From positions 16,451,149 through 16,515,148 of the forward strand of contig OX457052.1 in NCBI GenBank assembly GCA_949752735.1: a stretch of 64,000 nucleotides of DNA. Reading direction: 5' to 3'. The notes under the pieces are model-generated. The model ran no database searches. It was not told where the DNA came from and was given only the letters and a program-made list of their open reading frames with translations. Below are positions 10,544-25,233 of this stretch, piece by piece. The stretch comes from Lumbricus terrestris (lineage: Eukaryota > Annelida > Clitellata > Crassiclitellata > Lumbricidae). Position 1 is the first letter of the stretch; the number at the start of each line of letters is the position of its first letter. The position numbers were made by a program, and so were the translations under genes.

Positions 10544-13500
10544 GTATACGCAAACGATTCGTATACATTCTCATTTAGCCTACTGAACTAGTAAACTACA
10601 TACTGAGACAATCATTCATGTATATAATGTTTGGGTATCTAGGTGATATTATTTTGTTCGTGATTTATGAGTTTATGGCCTAACGCGGATATCGTATATA
10701 TAGGCATCTACATGAAACATGTTATATTTACGCGGGCAATTAAGGCGCGAAATGCTGATGGGTATTTACTATTTACTACAGATTTACTAAAGTTTGCATG
10801 ATAAACCGGTGTATAAGCTAATTTTGTAAGATAATATATGATATGCCAGGATCGGTGGCATGTAGCCTACATACACGGTACTTGCAAGGGCCATGTCCGA
10901 TGTGCCATATTTGCTTTTGACAGCAATTTCTGTCCAATGAGCGAATACACAATACAATACATAAATTATTAGGTCTGCATTCCAATACACTAACTGAGGT
11001 GATCCACCCATTATAATGAGATAAAATAGTGAAATTATGTTTAATTCTATGCTTCGATAAGTTCAATTGTTTGTTGTCTTAGACTAAAATTAATAGCAAA
11101 CAGAGGAATTATTTTGATTTCTGTGACAATATGAGAGTGATATCAAAGCTTATTCCGCGTAATCGTCTTCTTATGCCCTCCTTTATTTTGAGCAGCTCGT
11201 CAATTCAATTGGAATTCCGCCATGAAGATGGGATTGTCAAAGTGAGCGGACTATTGGGCGACGTGACCAAGGCAGAGGAGATCATTCGCAACAAGTACAT
11301 AAAAACAGTATGCTATGGCAAGCATGAGGTCTGCACACCAGGTAAGTCTAGGGCCGCCCTACATACTTTCATTAAAGGAGGTCAATTATCTTTTTATTGA
11401 GTATAAATAAAGCTCTGAATAGTGTTTAAATATGTTCAAGGTTCAAATAGGTCTACATACCACTTTGCTGACTGAGTATATATTGGCAGTACTGGTACTA
11501 CAGTATAATGATTGAATCACAGACGAGTCTATTAATAGCTCACCGTATCAGGGGCGGATCCAGGGGGGCAATCCGGCCATGGCCCCCCATTTCAAATCAC
11601 CATGGGACGTGGCCCCCATCCATGGTGGCCCAAAAAAAATCCAGGGTGTCAGTCATGCACAGGATAATTAATGTATAAATGTAAAATTAATGTATAAATG
11701 TAATTAAAATCTATAATAAAAATAATGTATAAATGTAATTAAAATCTAATCTAAGTCTCTCACGCAATTGCATTGTCTTAATATAAAGCATCGAAATGAA
11801 ACAATCTTTCAACATTATCCAACTATGATCTATGGCATGCAATGTATGTTATTCGTGTATATATTCGTAGTAAATTGTAAAAACACTAACACCAATAAAC
11901 ACAATTATAATTAAGTACAACTAACTATTAATTACAAATCAAGTTAACACTAACAACAGTGTTTGGGATGTAATTTATTTTTTGCAGATGCCAGAAAATT
12001 TCAGGGCGAAACATGTTAAGTTCTGAGTTTAGTCTATATGTGCAAGAAAATGCGGTGAATGATAACACATGTTTACTCCTTGTTTTTATTTATATCTTAC
12101 TATATTTCATTCAGTTGTGGGAAGTATTTTATTCATTCTAGTCTTAAAAAGTCATCGCTCTTTTTAGACGAGAAATTAAACACCTTTTTTAAGCTTTAGC
12201 ACGGATGACTACAAAAAGTCATCAGTTTTTTGGGATGCGAAATTAAACACCTTTTTTGAAAATTTCGCACGGAAGACTAAAAAGTCATCACTCCTTTTAG
12301 ACGAAAAATTAAACACCTATTTTAAGATTTCGCATGGATGACTACAAAAAGTCATGAGTTTTTTTGGATGCTAAATTGAACACCTTTTTTGTGAAAAAAC
12401 GCACGGAAGACTAAAAAGTCATCACTCTTTTTAGACGAATAATTAAACACCTTTTTTAATATGTCGCACGGATGACCAAAAAAGTCATAAGTTTTTTGAG
12501 AAGGAAAATTGAACACCCTTTTTGAAGATTTCCGGCGGATTACTTAAAAAAGAACATCTAGTTTTCGGGAAAGAAGTTTTTAAGTAAAGTCTATATTTAT
12601 TGAGACCTTATGGCACTCTTATAAACACTGAAAAGTACAGCTATTTTGTTAAGATAACAGCTTAAAATGCTACCATTGCAATGTGAAAATTCAAAAAGTT
12701 TCTGGTGGGGAGGGGCATATCCCCTCCCCACACCCCTCCCCTACCACACTCGGCGCTGCGCGCATCATGATTGTCTTCAGACGGTCAATTATCTACACCT
12801 CCGGAAACCTCAATCCCACCAGAGGTGGGGGCTAAATTAAACTCTGGTTTCGGCCAAAAACGTCTAAAAAAGTTCATCAGATTTTTCAGCGAAAGATCAA
12901 CGAAAAATTTTCCGACCCCAGCCCAAAATTTTTTTGGCCCCCCCCTTCGAAACGTTCTGGATCCGCCACTGCACCGTATCGTAACAGCAATGATAAAATA
13001 TCAATTTTTTTAGGCGCTGCTCTAAAGCTAATACAGGGCACCAGTCTATTCACAAGCGCTGCGCCGTACCAGACGTGTTGTTAAGAGATTAAGTAGACAT
13101 AATTTTTTATCCGAGTTCGTTTGTCAGTTTGAACAGAGGCAGAAGGCAAAGTATGGGCCTACCTATTAATAAACTACTTAATTTTTTTAGTCTACTGTAC
13201 AAGCGTATATCTTTCTTGCACCACACAGTATACAACTACAAGCATTACATCACAATATTTTAGTCTTTATATATGGTCCACTTTATACCATATCTGTTGG
13301 AAGGATTGGTATACAAAATACGGCATCCTAATAATTTCAGTGTTGTCACTGGTCAGCTGTTCATGACAGCAGAGCAACAGTTCTGCTTGAGAATAGGGAA
13401 CTTTAGGTTTGGGGTGGGTGGAGATACCCTTTGATCGAAAAAAATTTCTTGCGACTTTTTTAGTCTTTTGCCAATTTAGCCAAAACTTAGCTGTTCCAGT

Positions 13501-16500
13501 TGTAAATTCAATGCTTTGATGTATTTGATGACCTTTCGCAGTTCATCAATAGGCTACTGCGCAGTTGAATTGTTCTTCTAACGCGGAAATTTTACATTCC
13601 TACTTCTGGGGTGGGGGAGAATTTTACATGTAGCGTTTCTCTGGAGCTAGGAAATGGCACATAAGTGGTCTATAATTATTGGCTACTTGTGAGCAACATC
13701 TCAAAAATTTTCTTTGGAGTGGAGGAATATCATTCCTGGAGAACTTCCCATAGACTTCTATAGATTAAACACTGAGTCTCATAGAACGCACCAAACCCGA
13801 GCCATAAATAATCCAATCGATATCGTAGAATAAAAGTCACCAACTTATTGACGATGGCAACTGGGAACTGGCTTGTCATTACCTGTAAAATGCCGTTATG
13901 ACTTCATCTCGCGCGTATTTTATAGGCACATCTACTAATATATTAGTTTATCCGTGAGTTGAGGCAGTCTCTGAAAATGCCCTCTATACAACATTGTCTA
14001 TTTAAGTTGCGCCTGTATCAGCTTAGTATAGGCCTACATCATGATCTGACAGACAAACTGATTGATTGACTGATTGATCGATTGATTAGAACGATGCTAA
14101 AGCTGTTACGTAGACCACGTATACTAACTTTGATCTTGTACTGTTTTCCATTAGGTCTGACAGAAGAAATGTTTCGAGAGAAGAACGGAAAACAGCGAGA
14201 TATGATCGAGTTGCTGGAAGCCAGACACAACTGCGTCATAGAAGTCAGAGGAGGTGGCCAACGGTTAGATAGTTTTCTACATTTTTTTATGAAGTGAATT
14301 GTTAATTGTGGGGCGCGGCGGTGGAGTTGGGGTTCGGTGCCTTGGAGCCGGAGGGTTCCAGGTTCGAATCCACCTCAAGCTGTTGCGTAGGGACCTTGAG
14401 CAAGTCCTTCACTCGCAATTGCTTGCGCGCTTCTGCGTGAGACTCGGATGCAATGTCTAACTGTCTGCGATGTAGTCGGGAGCGTCTCTGAGTAGAGAGC
14501 TTGAAGGGGCGCTATAGCAACAGCGAGAAATAAATAAATAAAATGGATCTTCCAATTTAAATACCTTATTAAGGTCTAGTAACTGTTTCTGTTAAACCCA
14601 ATCTAAATCTAATGTAATATGAACATTTTTAAAGTGCCTTTCATGCACAACAGAGCTATTCAGAAGCGCTCTCAGCGGAACATGCCCATGGAAAGTGAAA
14701 GGTCTTCAAAGCAGAACAGAAATACCTCTCCAGAATCCTGCTATGAATTGCAGGGGAAGGCCATTCCACGTTGAACGACCCACAAAGCGAAAGCCCTATG
14801 CTGAGTTAAATCACTTCGTGTATTTAAGTAACCTATTTAAATTGCCATTACTACGGTGACCAATTGTTAGTAGGGTCTAATAGGTCAGAGGTCAGACTTG
14901 CGCTACTAGACACAGAATGTTTTCCAGAGCTAGTGATTTATGTTATAGGCCAAGTTCGACTGGATTTACTCCTCAAACTACCTCAACGGGAATTGAAGTA
15001 ATTTTGGGAGATATCGTCCAGTTTAAGGTACAGGTTTGCTTTTCGTAAATCGTGACACTAATATCTACTACTCACGAGCTAAGCACGCGACACCAGATTA
15101 TTTGAAAGTATTTTTTATATTCTTACCGGTTGGTTGTGAGAGTCTGTGAGATATGTTAAAATTCTTTCTCTAAGCTGTTATCCCCATAGCGTTTTGAATC
15201 GGCCGAGTTCCGATTTATTTTAGAGAACGTTGTGTAGGCTACCAGTGCTTTCCGTTTCAGGTTCATTCGCTCTGCCATGAAAAGGTGATCTGGTTTAACT
15301 ATGGCTCGAACTTCCACAGTGCTGCATAAAAGCTTTGCGGTGGTCGGTCCATCTTTCTGTAGCAGGGGTGAATCCGGGGTGGGAGAAATCCGGCCATGAC
15401 CCCATTGAGAAATGTCCTTAGAACTTGCTCCCCATTAGGTTTCAACAAGCTTTCAATAGCAGGTTTCAATTCGGCTAATTGACTTAACAAGTCATCAGTT
15501 TTTTTGGGCGAAAGATCAACAAATGTTTCCCAAGATAAATTTTGGATCCCCTTCGAAAATTTCCGTATCCATCCCTGTTCTGGAATATAACTAGCAGTCT
15601 CCGTAGTGAATTTCTTAATCTTTCTCTTTCCCCTCCATCTCCGCAAGCGTCTGAAAATAATTCCCTTTGATTGTGGTCTGGTGGTGACAGGTCGGGAGCG
15701 CCTCTGACGAGTTTCTCTTTAAGTGGCGCTATTCAAAATCATGATTACGCTTACCATAAAATGCTCATGTGAAACAATAACGAGATTTAGTCATGTGAAA
15801 TAACATGACAATCTGAAGATAGATCCATCGGATTCTACTCGCAAATGAGCTAGAATGCAGTTCCACCAAAATGCTCAATTCGAATTGATACGTAAGTTAT
15901 CTGTACCATAAAACTGTTGCTTTGAATGTAGGTTTAGAGCTGATGTCTTGAAAGCTGGTGATATAAAAATTTTTTAATCGGGTATGTTATGTCCATTTTC
16001 TGTTCTTAGGCCGATGTACTGGTGAACACAATCGCAGATGAGAATCTGGAGTGGGGAGGTGTGGTGCTAAAGCAGTTCCTGGATGCAGGGGCTCCAACAC
16101 TCCAACAGGTATGCATAGACTCACCTGCACGTCTTCAAGAAATCCACTGCGTCCCGAACTTTAGAATCTCAGTTATAACATACAGCAAACTAGATTTTGC
16201 AGACACATTTTATCAGCAGCTATCTACCTGTTAAGAATATGAAGTTTTTTCGTCTTCTTGTGCTATTCTTACAATATATATCATGCAGGAAATGCAGACT
16301 TATATAAGAAAATTGTATAGTATTTGGATCTACGTCGACTTGCATCATCTTTGAACTTAAACCCACTGTATTTAGTATTTATTATTATAATTTATTTTCA
16401 CGTGTTTGCCATAGCGCCCCTTCAAGCTCTCTAATCAGAGGCGTTCCCGGCTACAGCGCGGACATTGCCTCGAAGTTTCACGCCAAAATACACGAACAAT

Positions 16501-19500
16501 AATTGCAAGTGAAGGACTTGCTCAAGGTTCTTACGGGGCGGCTGGAGATGGATTCGAACCTAGAACCCTTCGGAGGGGTCCAGGTTCCACCAATACACCA
16601 ACGCGTCCCACTCTGTGTAGCATGGATTCTGCTTTCTCTGGATAATCAGATTTTTGCAACGCATCTCCAACGCATTTTGATTTTGAAGCGACAATAATTA
16701 GCTGATTTAAGTCTCTTGTAACATGATAACGACGACTAAGTAATCATGGGATTAGATAACACGATTTGCTCCATTTATCTTAATGAGACCTCCGTAGCCG
16801 GACGTGCTATGGGTTCCAGATCATCAGATTGGAAACATTTTTGAACAGTAATCTGCTTTGCAATCAATTATCAATGTAATGATTGTGAAATAGACTACAG
16901 TCCAACAGTTATTTTAATTATGGCGACAGATGAATAGTTACAAATTCGAGACATGCTTTGATCACTCTCAATGAAACTCCTGAGTAAATATTAGACGAGT
17001 CTAGGCTACCGCGTTATCTGTTGATACTGTGCATTCAGAAATTAGTGGATTATGTCTAGGCTGTATAATTATATTTACTTACAAATGTAAGTTGCGCAAT
17101 GAACCAAGAAGTATGTTTTTGCGATCTAGGAACTAAGGAAGTTAGGAATTCCAAAGACCTTTGGCAGTGATGTAGTAGCCACAAAAGCCTATGGCAAACT
17201 GAAGTCTAAATTCATCTTTCATGCTGCCATTCGAAAATTCCAGAATGAGGACAGTATTAAGGTAAGGAAAAGAAGGAGATTGAGGTAACATTAAATGATT
17301 ATCGACCATGTACTTTTACTATTATTATAGTGATTATTTTATTGCAGCTGCGTGAAAATTATGTTCACACCTGACTATCTAACGCCCATATGCCGTCAGG
17401 GTGACAGCATGACGGCACCTGATAACATGTGGGCGCTAGACGGCTCAGTATGAACACCATACATACATGTAGGAATATGGGTTCATTATGGGCTGCATGT
17501 GTTCATGTTGTGAGTACTGCACCTTTCAGATCTTTCTAATGACATCCTCAATAACACCGGTGTTAGACGCTCCATGATTCTAATGTTCCTGATTCAGAAT
17601 GTCTCCATAAGTTCAAGTTTGTTTTCTTGCTGGTGAATCGAAGTTATTAATGATTCTGGGTATGGATTGATTTAATCAAAGCATCGCATCATTTCAGATA
17701 GTAGACCTATAGCTGTTTTCTGTAGAAACTGCATAACCTGATAAAGAAATGTCTGGAGATGGCAGCCCAACAAAAAGCGTCCAGCATTGCCTTTCCAGCA
17801 TTGGGAAGTGGCAGTTTGACATTCAATCCGAAAGATGTAATCGATTGCTTCGTTCAAGCCAAGCAGACTATGCAGACCACCATCAAGGTGAACACTAGCG
17901 TTTCCGCGATACGATTTCGAGCGCAATAACGTTAATTATAGGCCTATGCGTCGCATTCTGGAAGAAAACGAAAACTTCCAGCGTGGGTTGTAGTTCTAAT
18001 AATGATATTCGTTCCGGTTGACAGAACGCAACCGGTTCCAGCATACAATTATATGAGTTTAATAAACAATTTGACAATAACGCAGATTACAGAATACACA
18101 AATATTAACTATACTAACAGAACAGACAGCCTTCAATAATGTCTGCATAACGTTTGAATATGAAGAACTTAAATGGCATAGTGCCAGGTTCTTACTACAT
18201 TCAGCATATCACCCTTTCTCATAACTAACCACACCTCACCGCATCCTACCTTACTCAGATCGTGTCATCGTGATCGTGATCCTGAAATTCCTTAGGCGCC
18301 ACTTGACAACTAAGCGTAGGATACCGGGTTATTCACGAGTGCTATTTCTAGTCGGACTAATTGTCCAGAGCCAGGCTACTAGGCCTACGTGGAAGTGCAA
18401 GTCGGTTGCTGGGTGGTCAGCGAGCAAAGGGAGGTGGAGGAACTGTTTAATATTATATTATACTAATTCGGTTAGCCTAACTATTATAAAAGAAATTCTT
18501 AGGTGAATGTCATATTTTATATGTTCAATGTCATAATTTTCAAATTAGTTGTTTGCTAGAAATGACTATGATAGGCCTATTAGTTGAGTGCAATATATAG
18601 GCTAGACTATAACCATAACCATAACCACAGTTTTTATTGCTTAACGTGACAATTGACAAAACATCTTTATTACATAAAAGGATATAGGAACAAACAGAAA
18701 GCAAAAGGAGAGAACCCCTAAGGGACTATTGTCCCACTGGCAGGGTTTCCCAAATACAAGTTGAAATAAATAGCAACAGGTTATGCAAATTATAAAGTAC
18801 CAGGTATAAAGATTAATTATTAACTTAACTAGTTAACTACATCCTGGGAAAAGGTAAAAAGGTGATGTTGAGTGAGTCAATTTCGAAGTCTTTAAAATAA
18901 AAGAATATAAATATTTAGTAACATAGATGGTGATCGGTAGATTTATCAGGAGACAGCATGAAGTAAATGACTTTTAAGTTTACGTTTAAACAAGGTGAAG
19001 CAGAGGGAATTCTGAATAGACAAGGGTAAGTTATTCCAGGTCCTAGGACCCGCACTTTTAATTGAGAACAAGCGGGTATTAGTTCTAGTTATAATCCTTC
19101 TGTAATTAAGTGAGGATCTCAAGTTATAGGGAACTAAAGCAGAGGTTAGAGTAAAGAAATCAGCAAAGGCATGAGGCAAAAGATTATGCATATGTTTGAA
19201 CATAAGTTCAGACGTTTGCATGATTCTTATCTGATCGATGGTAAGTATTCTTAATTTAGCTAAGAGGAGATGTGAATGAGAACGGCGAGAGAGACCCATA
19301 ATAATTTTAGCAGCTCTGTTTTGAAGTGAGGTTAGTCTTATAAGTCGAGAAGAGTAGTTAGAAGCCCAAACAATATTGCAATATGAAAGATATGGATGGA
19401 TAATAGAGTAATATAAGTTAAGTCTAATTCGAGGTGGTAGCATATAAGCAATACGGGTCAAGATACCGACACTTTTAGCTATCTTTTTAGAGATGTTTTC

Positions 19501-22500
19501 AATATGCACCTTCCAAGTTAGAAATTGGTCAACATGGACACCCAAGAATTTAGTTGATATTACTTGGGGTATATTGAAGTTGTCCATAGAAATTGTTAAT
19601 TTTATGTCAGGAATTGGTTTACGATGGGAGCAAAATAAGATATAGTTTGTTTTACTAAGATTCAAGGAGAGCTTATTAACTCGGAACCAATCAACAACGT
19701 GTAAGAGCTCATGATTCATCATTTGAAAAAGTAATTCAAAAGATTTATGGGAGGCAAAAATGTTAGTATCGTCCGCAAATAGAACAAAGCGCAGTAAAGG
19801 GGAGGCGTTGGGAAGGTCATTGATAAAAAGTAAGAAAAGAAGGGGTCCAAGAATAGACCCTTGTTGAACACCAAATTTGATCAAATTGATTTTGGATAAT
19901 GAACCATTGCAAGAGACCTGTTGCATTCTATTTTCAAGATAGCTTCTAAACCAATCAAGGGCAATACCTCTTACTCCAATATTACGCAATTTAGAAATTA
20001 AAATATCATGATTAACAGAATCAAAAGCTTTTGCAATGTCAATAACTATCAGCGTTATACCGGAAGTTATTAGTTTAATGCTATATTATACTAATTCAAT
20101 TACATGATCAATGTTTTACTATTAGTTCAATGTTAACATTTTGTATTATGATCTTGATTTGTTCAGATTTTATAATTGATTTAAATCTGCTGATCGTATT
20201 TCTTTTCCGCAGATATTTATCGTTGCTGTTGATCCCAAGATACAGATGGAATTTAAATCGCACCTTTCCAATGCTTTATCTGGAACCGACGATAGTGGTA
20301 AGTCTTCGTATCTATAATAACTGTAGTTGAACCAAACTGGAATTCCTTTCTATTAGCCTACGTAGCAGAATCTGCTATGTTGCATAATAATTATTCTTAT
20401 CCAAAATAGACTGATTCAGCATTGACTCGATATGCATACGCATTTAAACCCAAAGAAACGGTTTATAACGATAGAAATAGTCTAAATTCACGAAACTTCC
20501 TTTTTCGGCTATAATAATTTTTATATAAGCTATAGACCTAATGAAACTTATATTTTATTAACCTAAACAAGCATTAGGCCTAGGTGCTGAAAATTCTGAT
20601 TATTCTTAGATTACATTTCAAGAGCGGTGTTAGTTCTGATAAAAATGACTTTTGAAACGTTGGCTAAAATTCGCATTGATGAATGGTAAGTTTAATCAAT
20701 AGCCTACTTTCATTTCAATATTTCTAAAAAATATAGTCGTCATTTGATGTTATCATGTGACGACAGAAACGCTTAGTGAATAGGCCTACACAAAATTAAC
20801 TCTGCACATTTGAACAGAATATTTGAATGATTTATAAATTAAGCAACAAAGACATTTTCCGACAACTTGCGTAAATTTCAAGAATGTTTGGCACTCCATT
20901 GGAAATGCCAAAAAATTATCATCTGTTAAAATATAGCGCCAGTGAAACTTGTTGATCGTCGGTCATGTTTTTGTGAAGACAATGTAGCCCATTGGCGCCC
21001 GCACATTTTGACAAGAGGGAGCATTGCACCTTGGAAAATTGACGCCTTCTTTACAGCTGCTACATTTTCGATTTCTACGAAGTATCTTCACACTGAACTG
21101 CTAATGATACTAAAAACGCACAAAGTGAAACCTAGAAATTTGCATTAAAAAGCTTCTTTGAAAAATAGCGATGTTCTTAACTTTTTGCCTTACATATTGG
21201 GCTTGTTTATTAAAGGTTTCTGCTAAAAAATTAACCGTGACCATTGCAGTGGCGTAGCCAGGAATTTATTATGGGGTGGGAGGGGTACGGTCTGGCCGGA
21301 TGCCCTTTATGACACCAACCCAACAGTATTGCAGTAAATAAAAAGGGAATAAAGTAACGAAGGGAATAAAGTAAGAAAAACAATTGTTACTGCAAACAAT
21401 TATTTCGTTTTTTCCTCATTTTAATTGCATAAATAACCTTTAAAAAACATTTTCCTATGCCAACGGGGGGGTTTAACACTCGAAGCCCCCTTGACTACGC
21501 CAATGGACCATTGTGCCTTCGCCCCCCCCCACTCATGCACAAATATCTTCGGTCACCGATGATGCCGCCCAATATTATGAACATGATCTTAGCCTTTCTT
21601 AGGCTATTCAGTTGTGTAAGTCTTCAGAAGCAGCAAGTGATTATTACCGACATGGTTGTTTTGTACAGGTTGGTCAAAGAATTGGCTTTCCGATGACTAT
21701 GGACAAACACAGTCATCAGGTGGCGCTAAATTTTCACCACCAGTCAGAAATGTGATCGTGCTTCACATAAATACAACGAACGGAAGGGACCTACAGCTTG
21801 TAAAGGACGACCTTGTCAAAAAGCTCGATGGTATGGTAGATGAATTCGTCATCAAGGACGACATTTTTACACAGCCTGACACCATCGCCAAAATCAGAGC
21901 CTTACAAACTTCAGAAGTAGCCATCGACATAGGTAAATCGAATTTCTAGTCTCTATAGAGGTGGCTGGGCGGGAATCAAATTAAGGTTTTTTTTGGAGGG
22001 GGGGCGTTTTGGGCGGACGGCATCCGCTGAGCCGAGACACCGACGTCACCCTTTGACTGAACCTTTCTATGACGACCTTTCTTAGTCCCCAAAATATTCC
22101 TAAAAGCATACCCAGGCAAGTGGGGCAAGCAAGCGTCTCAAATAGCCTCTGCTACCCAAATTTCCAACCACGCCACCTTCACGTGGCCCCCTTGTCTTAA
22201 CAGAGGGCGTGGTGGGCGACCGAGCAATCGCCGGTATATGCGGTGCCCACATGGGCGAAGAAACCGAAGGACGGACGATAAAAGATATCGACGCTGGGAG
22301 ATGGTGTCTCCTTAAAAACACCGGGAGAAAGGCAACGGGAAACCGTCTCCCAGCAATTCACAAGTTAAATGAATGACGATTTCAAATATAGAAGCTAACA
22401 GCGTGAACATTTCAAACCGGTTACCAGGGATAGTCGCGCTCGGCAAGGGAGGGGCCAAGGCCTCCTAAACCTGGCAAAAAGGAAGAAAAGGGAAGCACAG

Positions 22501-25176
22501 AACAGAGAAGAATGGAGACGTCAAACATTCCAACCGGCCTAAGGGCAGAGAACGAAAAGATACTTTAAAATCTGATGACTTTTTTGTATTTAAGTAAGTA
22601 AGTATAGCCTTTATTACTCCATTTGCAAAAGCACAATGGAACATCGACAAAATTAATAATGCAATGTAACACATAGAAGTAATAATAACGTATAGTAATA
22701 TACATGAAAAGCAATGTAAAACAAATGTTAGTAAGTGTAAAGCATTGTAGTTATAAAATTCTTGATTGTGTATGCAAACTCTACCCCTAGCATACCAATT
22801 CCCGTTGTAAAGTCTCTTCTTTTTTTTATTCTAATGCGAAACTGTTACATACGTAAATTTTCAGGGTTGGGTGAATGTTACATGCAACGCTTTTCTGGGT
22901 GGGGTGAAATGGTAGAGTATGTCCATGTGAACAACACCTCCAGATTTTTCGGGGATGAGTTTCATTTCGGGAGAGGTCGGAGAGGAACTTCGTCCTCCCC
23001 GAGACGTCTTGTTCAAATACTCACATGTTTAGAAACCGTAGAAACCGGTTGCTTGGTGCGTTTGGTTCCTACTATTACCATTTAGCTAACAGCCTTTGCT
23101 ACCGAGATATTTTGGGTTCTTTTCCATTGCAGACCAAAGAACTGGAGTCATCAAGGTGAAAGGAGATATGAAGAAAGTCTCCGAACTGAGTGGAATACTC
23201 AGCTCGCTGGTCTCTAGTCTGGATGGAATGGATCATTATCCAAAATACTGGACCAATTTCCGCGTTACGGATGATGCTGCCTCCAAGGTTGGAAAAAAAC
23301 GAGTGAGACTGAGTCCAACGAGCGCATGGCATGCGGAGGTCTCGCAGCTGGTCATGGCCTCGTGGGATCAGAGCAAAGTTGGATTGGGACGCGATGCCCA
23401 GGGTCTAGGACCGCACGCCATAAAAATCCGAAACGTTTACTGCATAGAAAACCCCATGTTGGCAGACAAGTACATGGCAAAAAGGAAACAGCTGGCCGGG
23501 GAAGCTTCGATAAAAAAATTTAGTCCGGTTCATGGACTAAGACAGGAACAAGAAATCGCGACGATGAAGCTAGGCAAGTAGTCTACCTCTGAGACTATCA
23601 GTTTATTTTTTAGTCAGATGTTGCAAGCGCAAGGTAGTAGACTCTAGTAAAGTTTCTACTTTACTGACCAGCCTATAACTCTAGAAGCTGGAGGTTCATT
23701 CCTGCTAGAGAAATGTTTTGTTATTTCAGTTCCAATTGAATGTCTGGAATGAATGAATGAATGAATGGATGAATGATTGAATGAATGATTGACTGATGAA
23801 TGAATGAATGATTGAATGAATGAACGAATTGTCTAGCGAACTCGGTTACAAAATGACGATAAAATAGCAGCTCTGTCGATCCTCGCGATGGTCAGATAAT
23901 CATATGAAGAAGACCGGACGAGGACCGGACATCATATATCACAATTAAATAAAACAAACTGGCTGATACTTCATGATCACTACTGACTAGTGACTACTGA
24001 AGTGCTTCTCAGCAGTCTCAGCGTTTGGCTAAGGAACTGTTATTGTCATTAGTTGCTGGTCTGAAAGCTATAAATACCAATAGCCTGAATACGAATAATA
24101 AAAAATGAGAATAGTAGCTTTGCTCTTGAAATAGACCTATTAAGTTAGTGAACCTTTGATTGAATCAACAAAATGGATGTCACAAGGAATAAAATATCAC
24201 AGTAGCAAGATGATCAGTGTCGCCCTCCTATTTTATCCAGGCTTGGGACTGGCACTGGTAGAGTGCAACCAGTGGCGAAGTTTTCAGTACAGCCTAAATT
24301 CAAATTCATATCATTCTAGAATTACATTGATACTAGATACATGTACTTGTTATGCTTTATGTAACTTTCTGCCTTATATCTTAGTGTGCTTGATACATAC
24401 CGACCAATAAAAAAATTGATTGATTGATTGATTGATTAATACTATAGACATGTGACTTCTATATTTACAGGTCTTGGCCATCTTTACAGTACACTGGATA
24501 AAACTGTAAACGAAGTCTTTCTTCTTCACGGAACGAAGAGAGAAAGGATCGATCTGATCGACATGGACGGACTAGACACTCGTATCTGCGGCCAAGAAAC
24601 GCTGTTTGGCGTCGGGTCATACTGTGCTGAAAGCTCGACTAAGGCCGACCAGTATGCAGGTAGGCCTACGTCAGAACATTATACTGTATACATAGCAACG
24701 TTGTTATTAAACATCCTATTTTCAGGCCCATTTATTATAGGTCCTGGTTATTTTGGGGCTCATCTATTCATTAGCAAGTGTAAACTTTTCCTGTTTTGCA
24801 CCACAAATCGTCAGAACTTATTAATTCGACATATAGTCAGTTGCTTTTCACAGTGCAAATGTTTAAAATGGCGGCCATACTGAATCAATCGGAATTTATA
24901 TTGCGCGCCTTCATCTTTGATGGTAATACTCGGATATGTCCCGATATTAATAATGATAATGACAACAACAGCAACAATAATAGTAGGCCTACTACTACTA
25001 ATAATAATAGTATGTGTAATAGTAGCAATGTAGTACGCGTGGTAGTAGGACTACTAGTAGACTACTATTATAGTAGCAGTAGTTGTATAGTACTAGTAGC
25101 CTAGTATAGTACCAGTAAGAGTGGTGGTTGTGATGGTGGCGGTAGCAGTAGCAGTAGTAGTTGTTGTAGCAGTTGC

Positions 25177-25233
<57 letters not shown>

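Noticed and set aside
12146..12550. CRISPR-like regular array
   Set aside because: Units are contiguous and diverged with no spacer/repeat distinction, and the host is an animal. It is a tandem repeat inside a hAT element.
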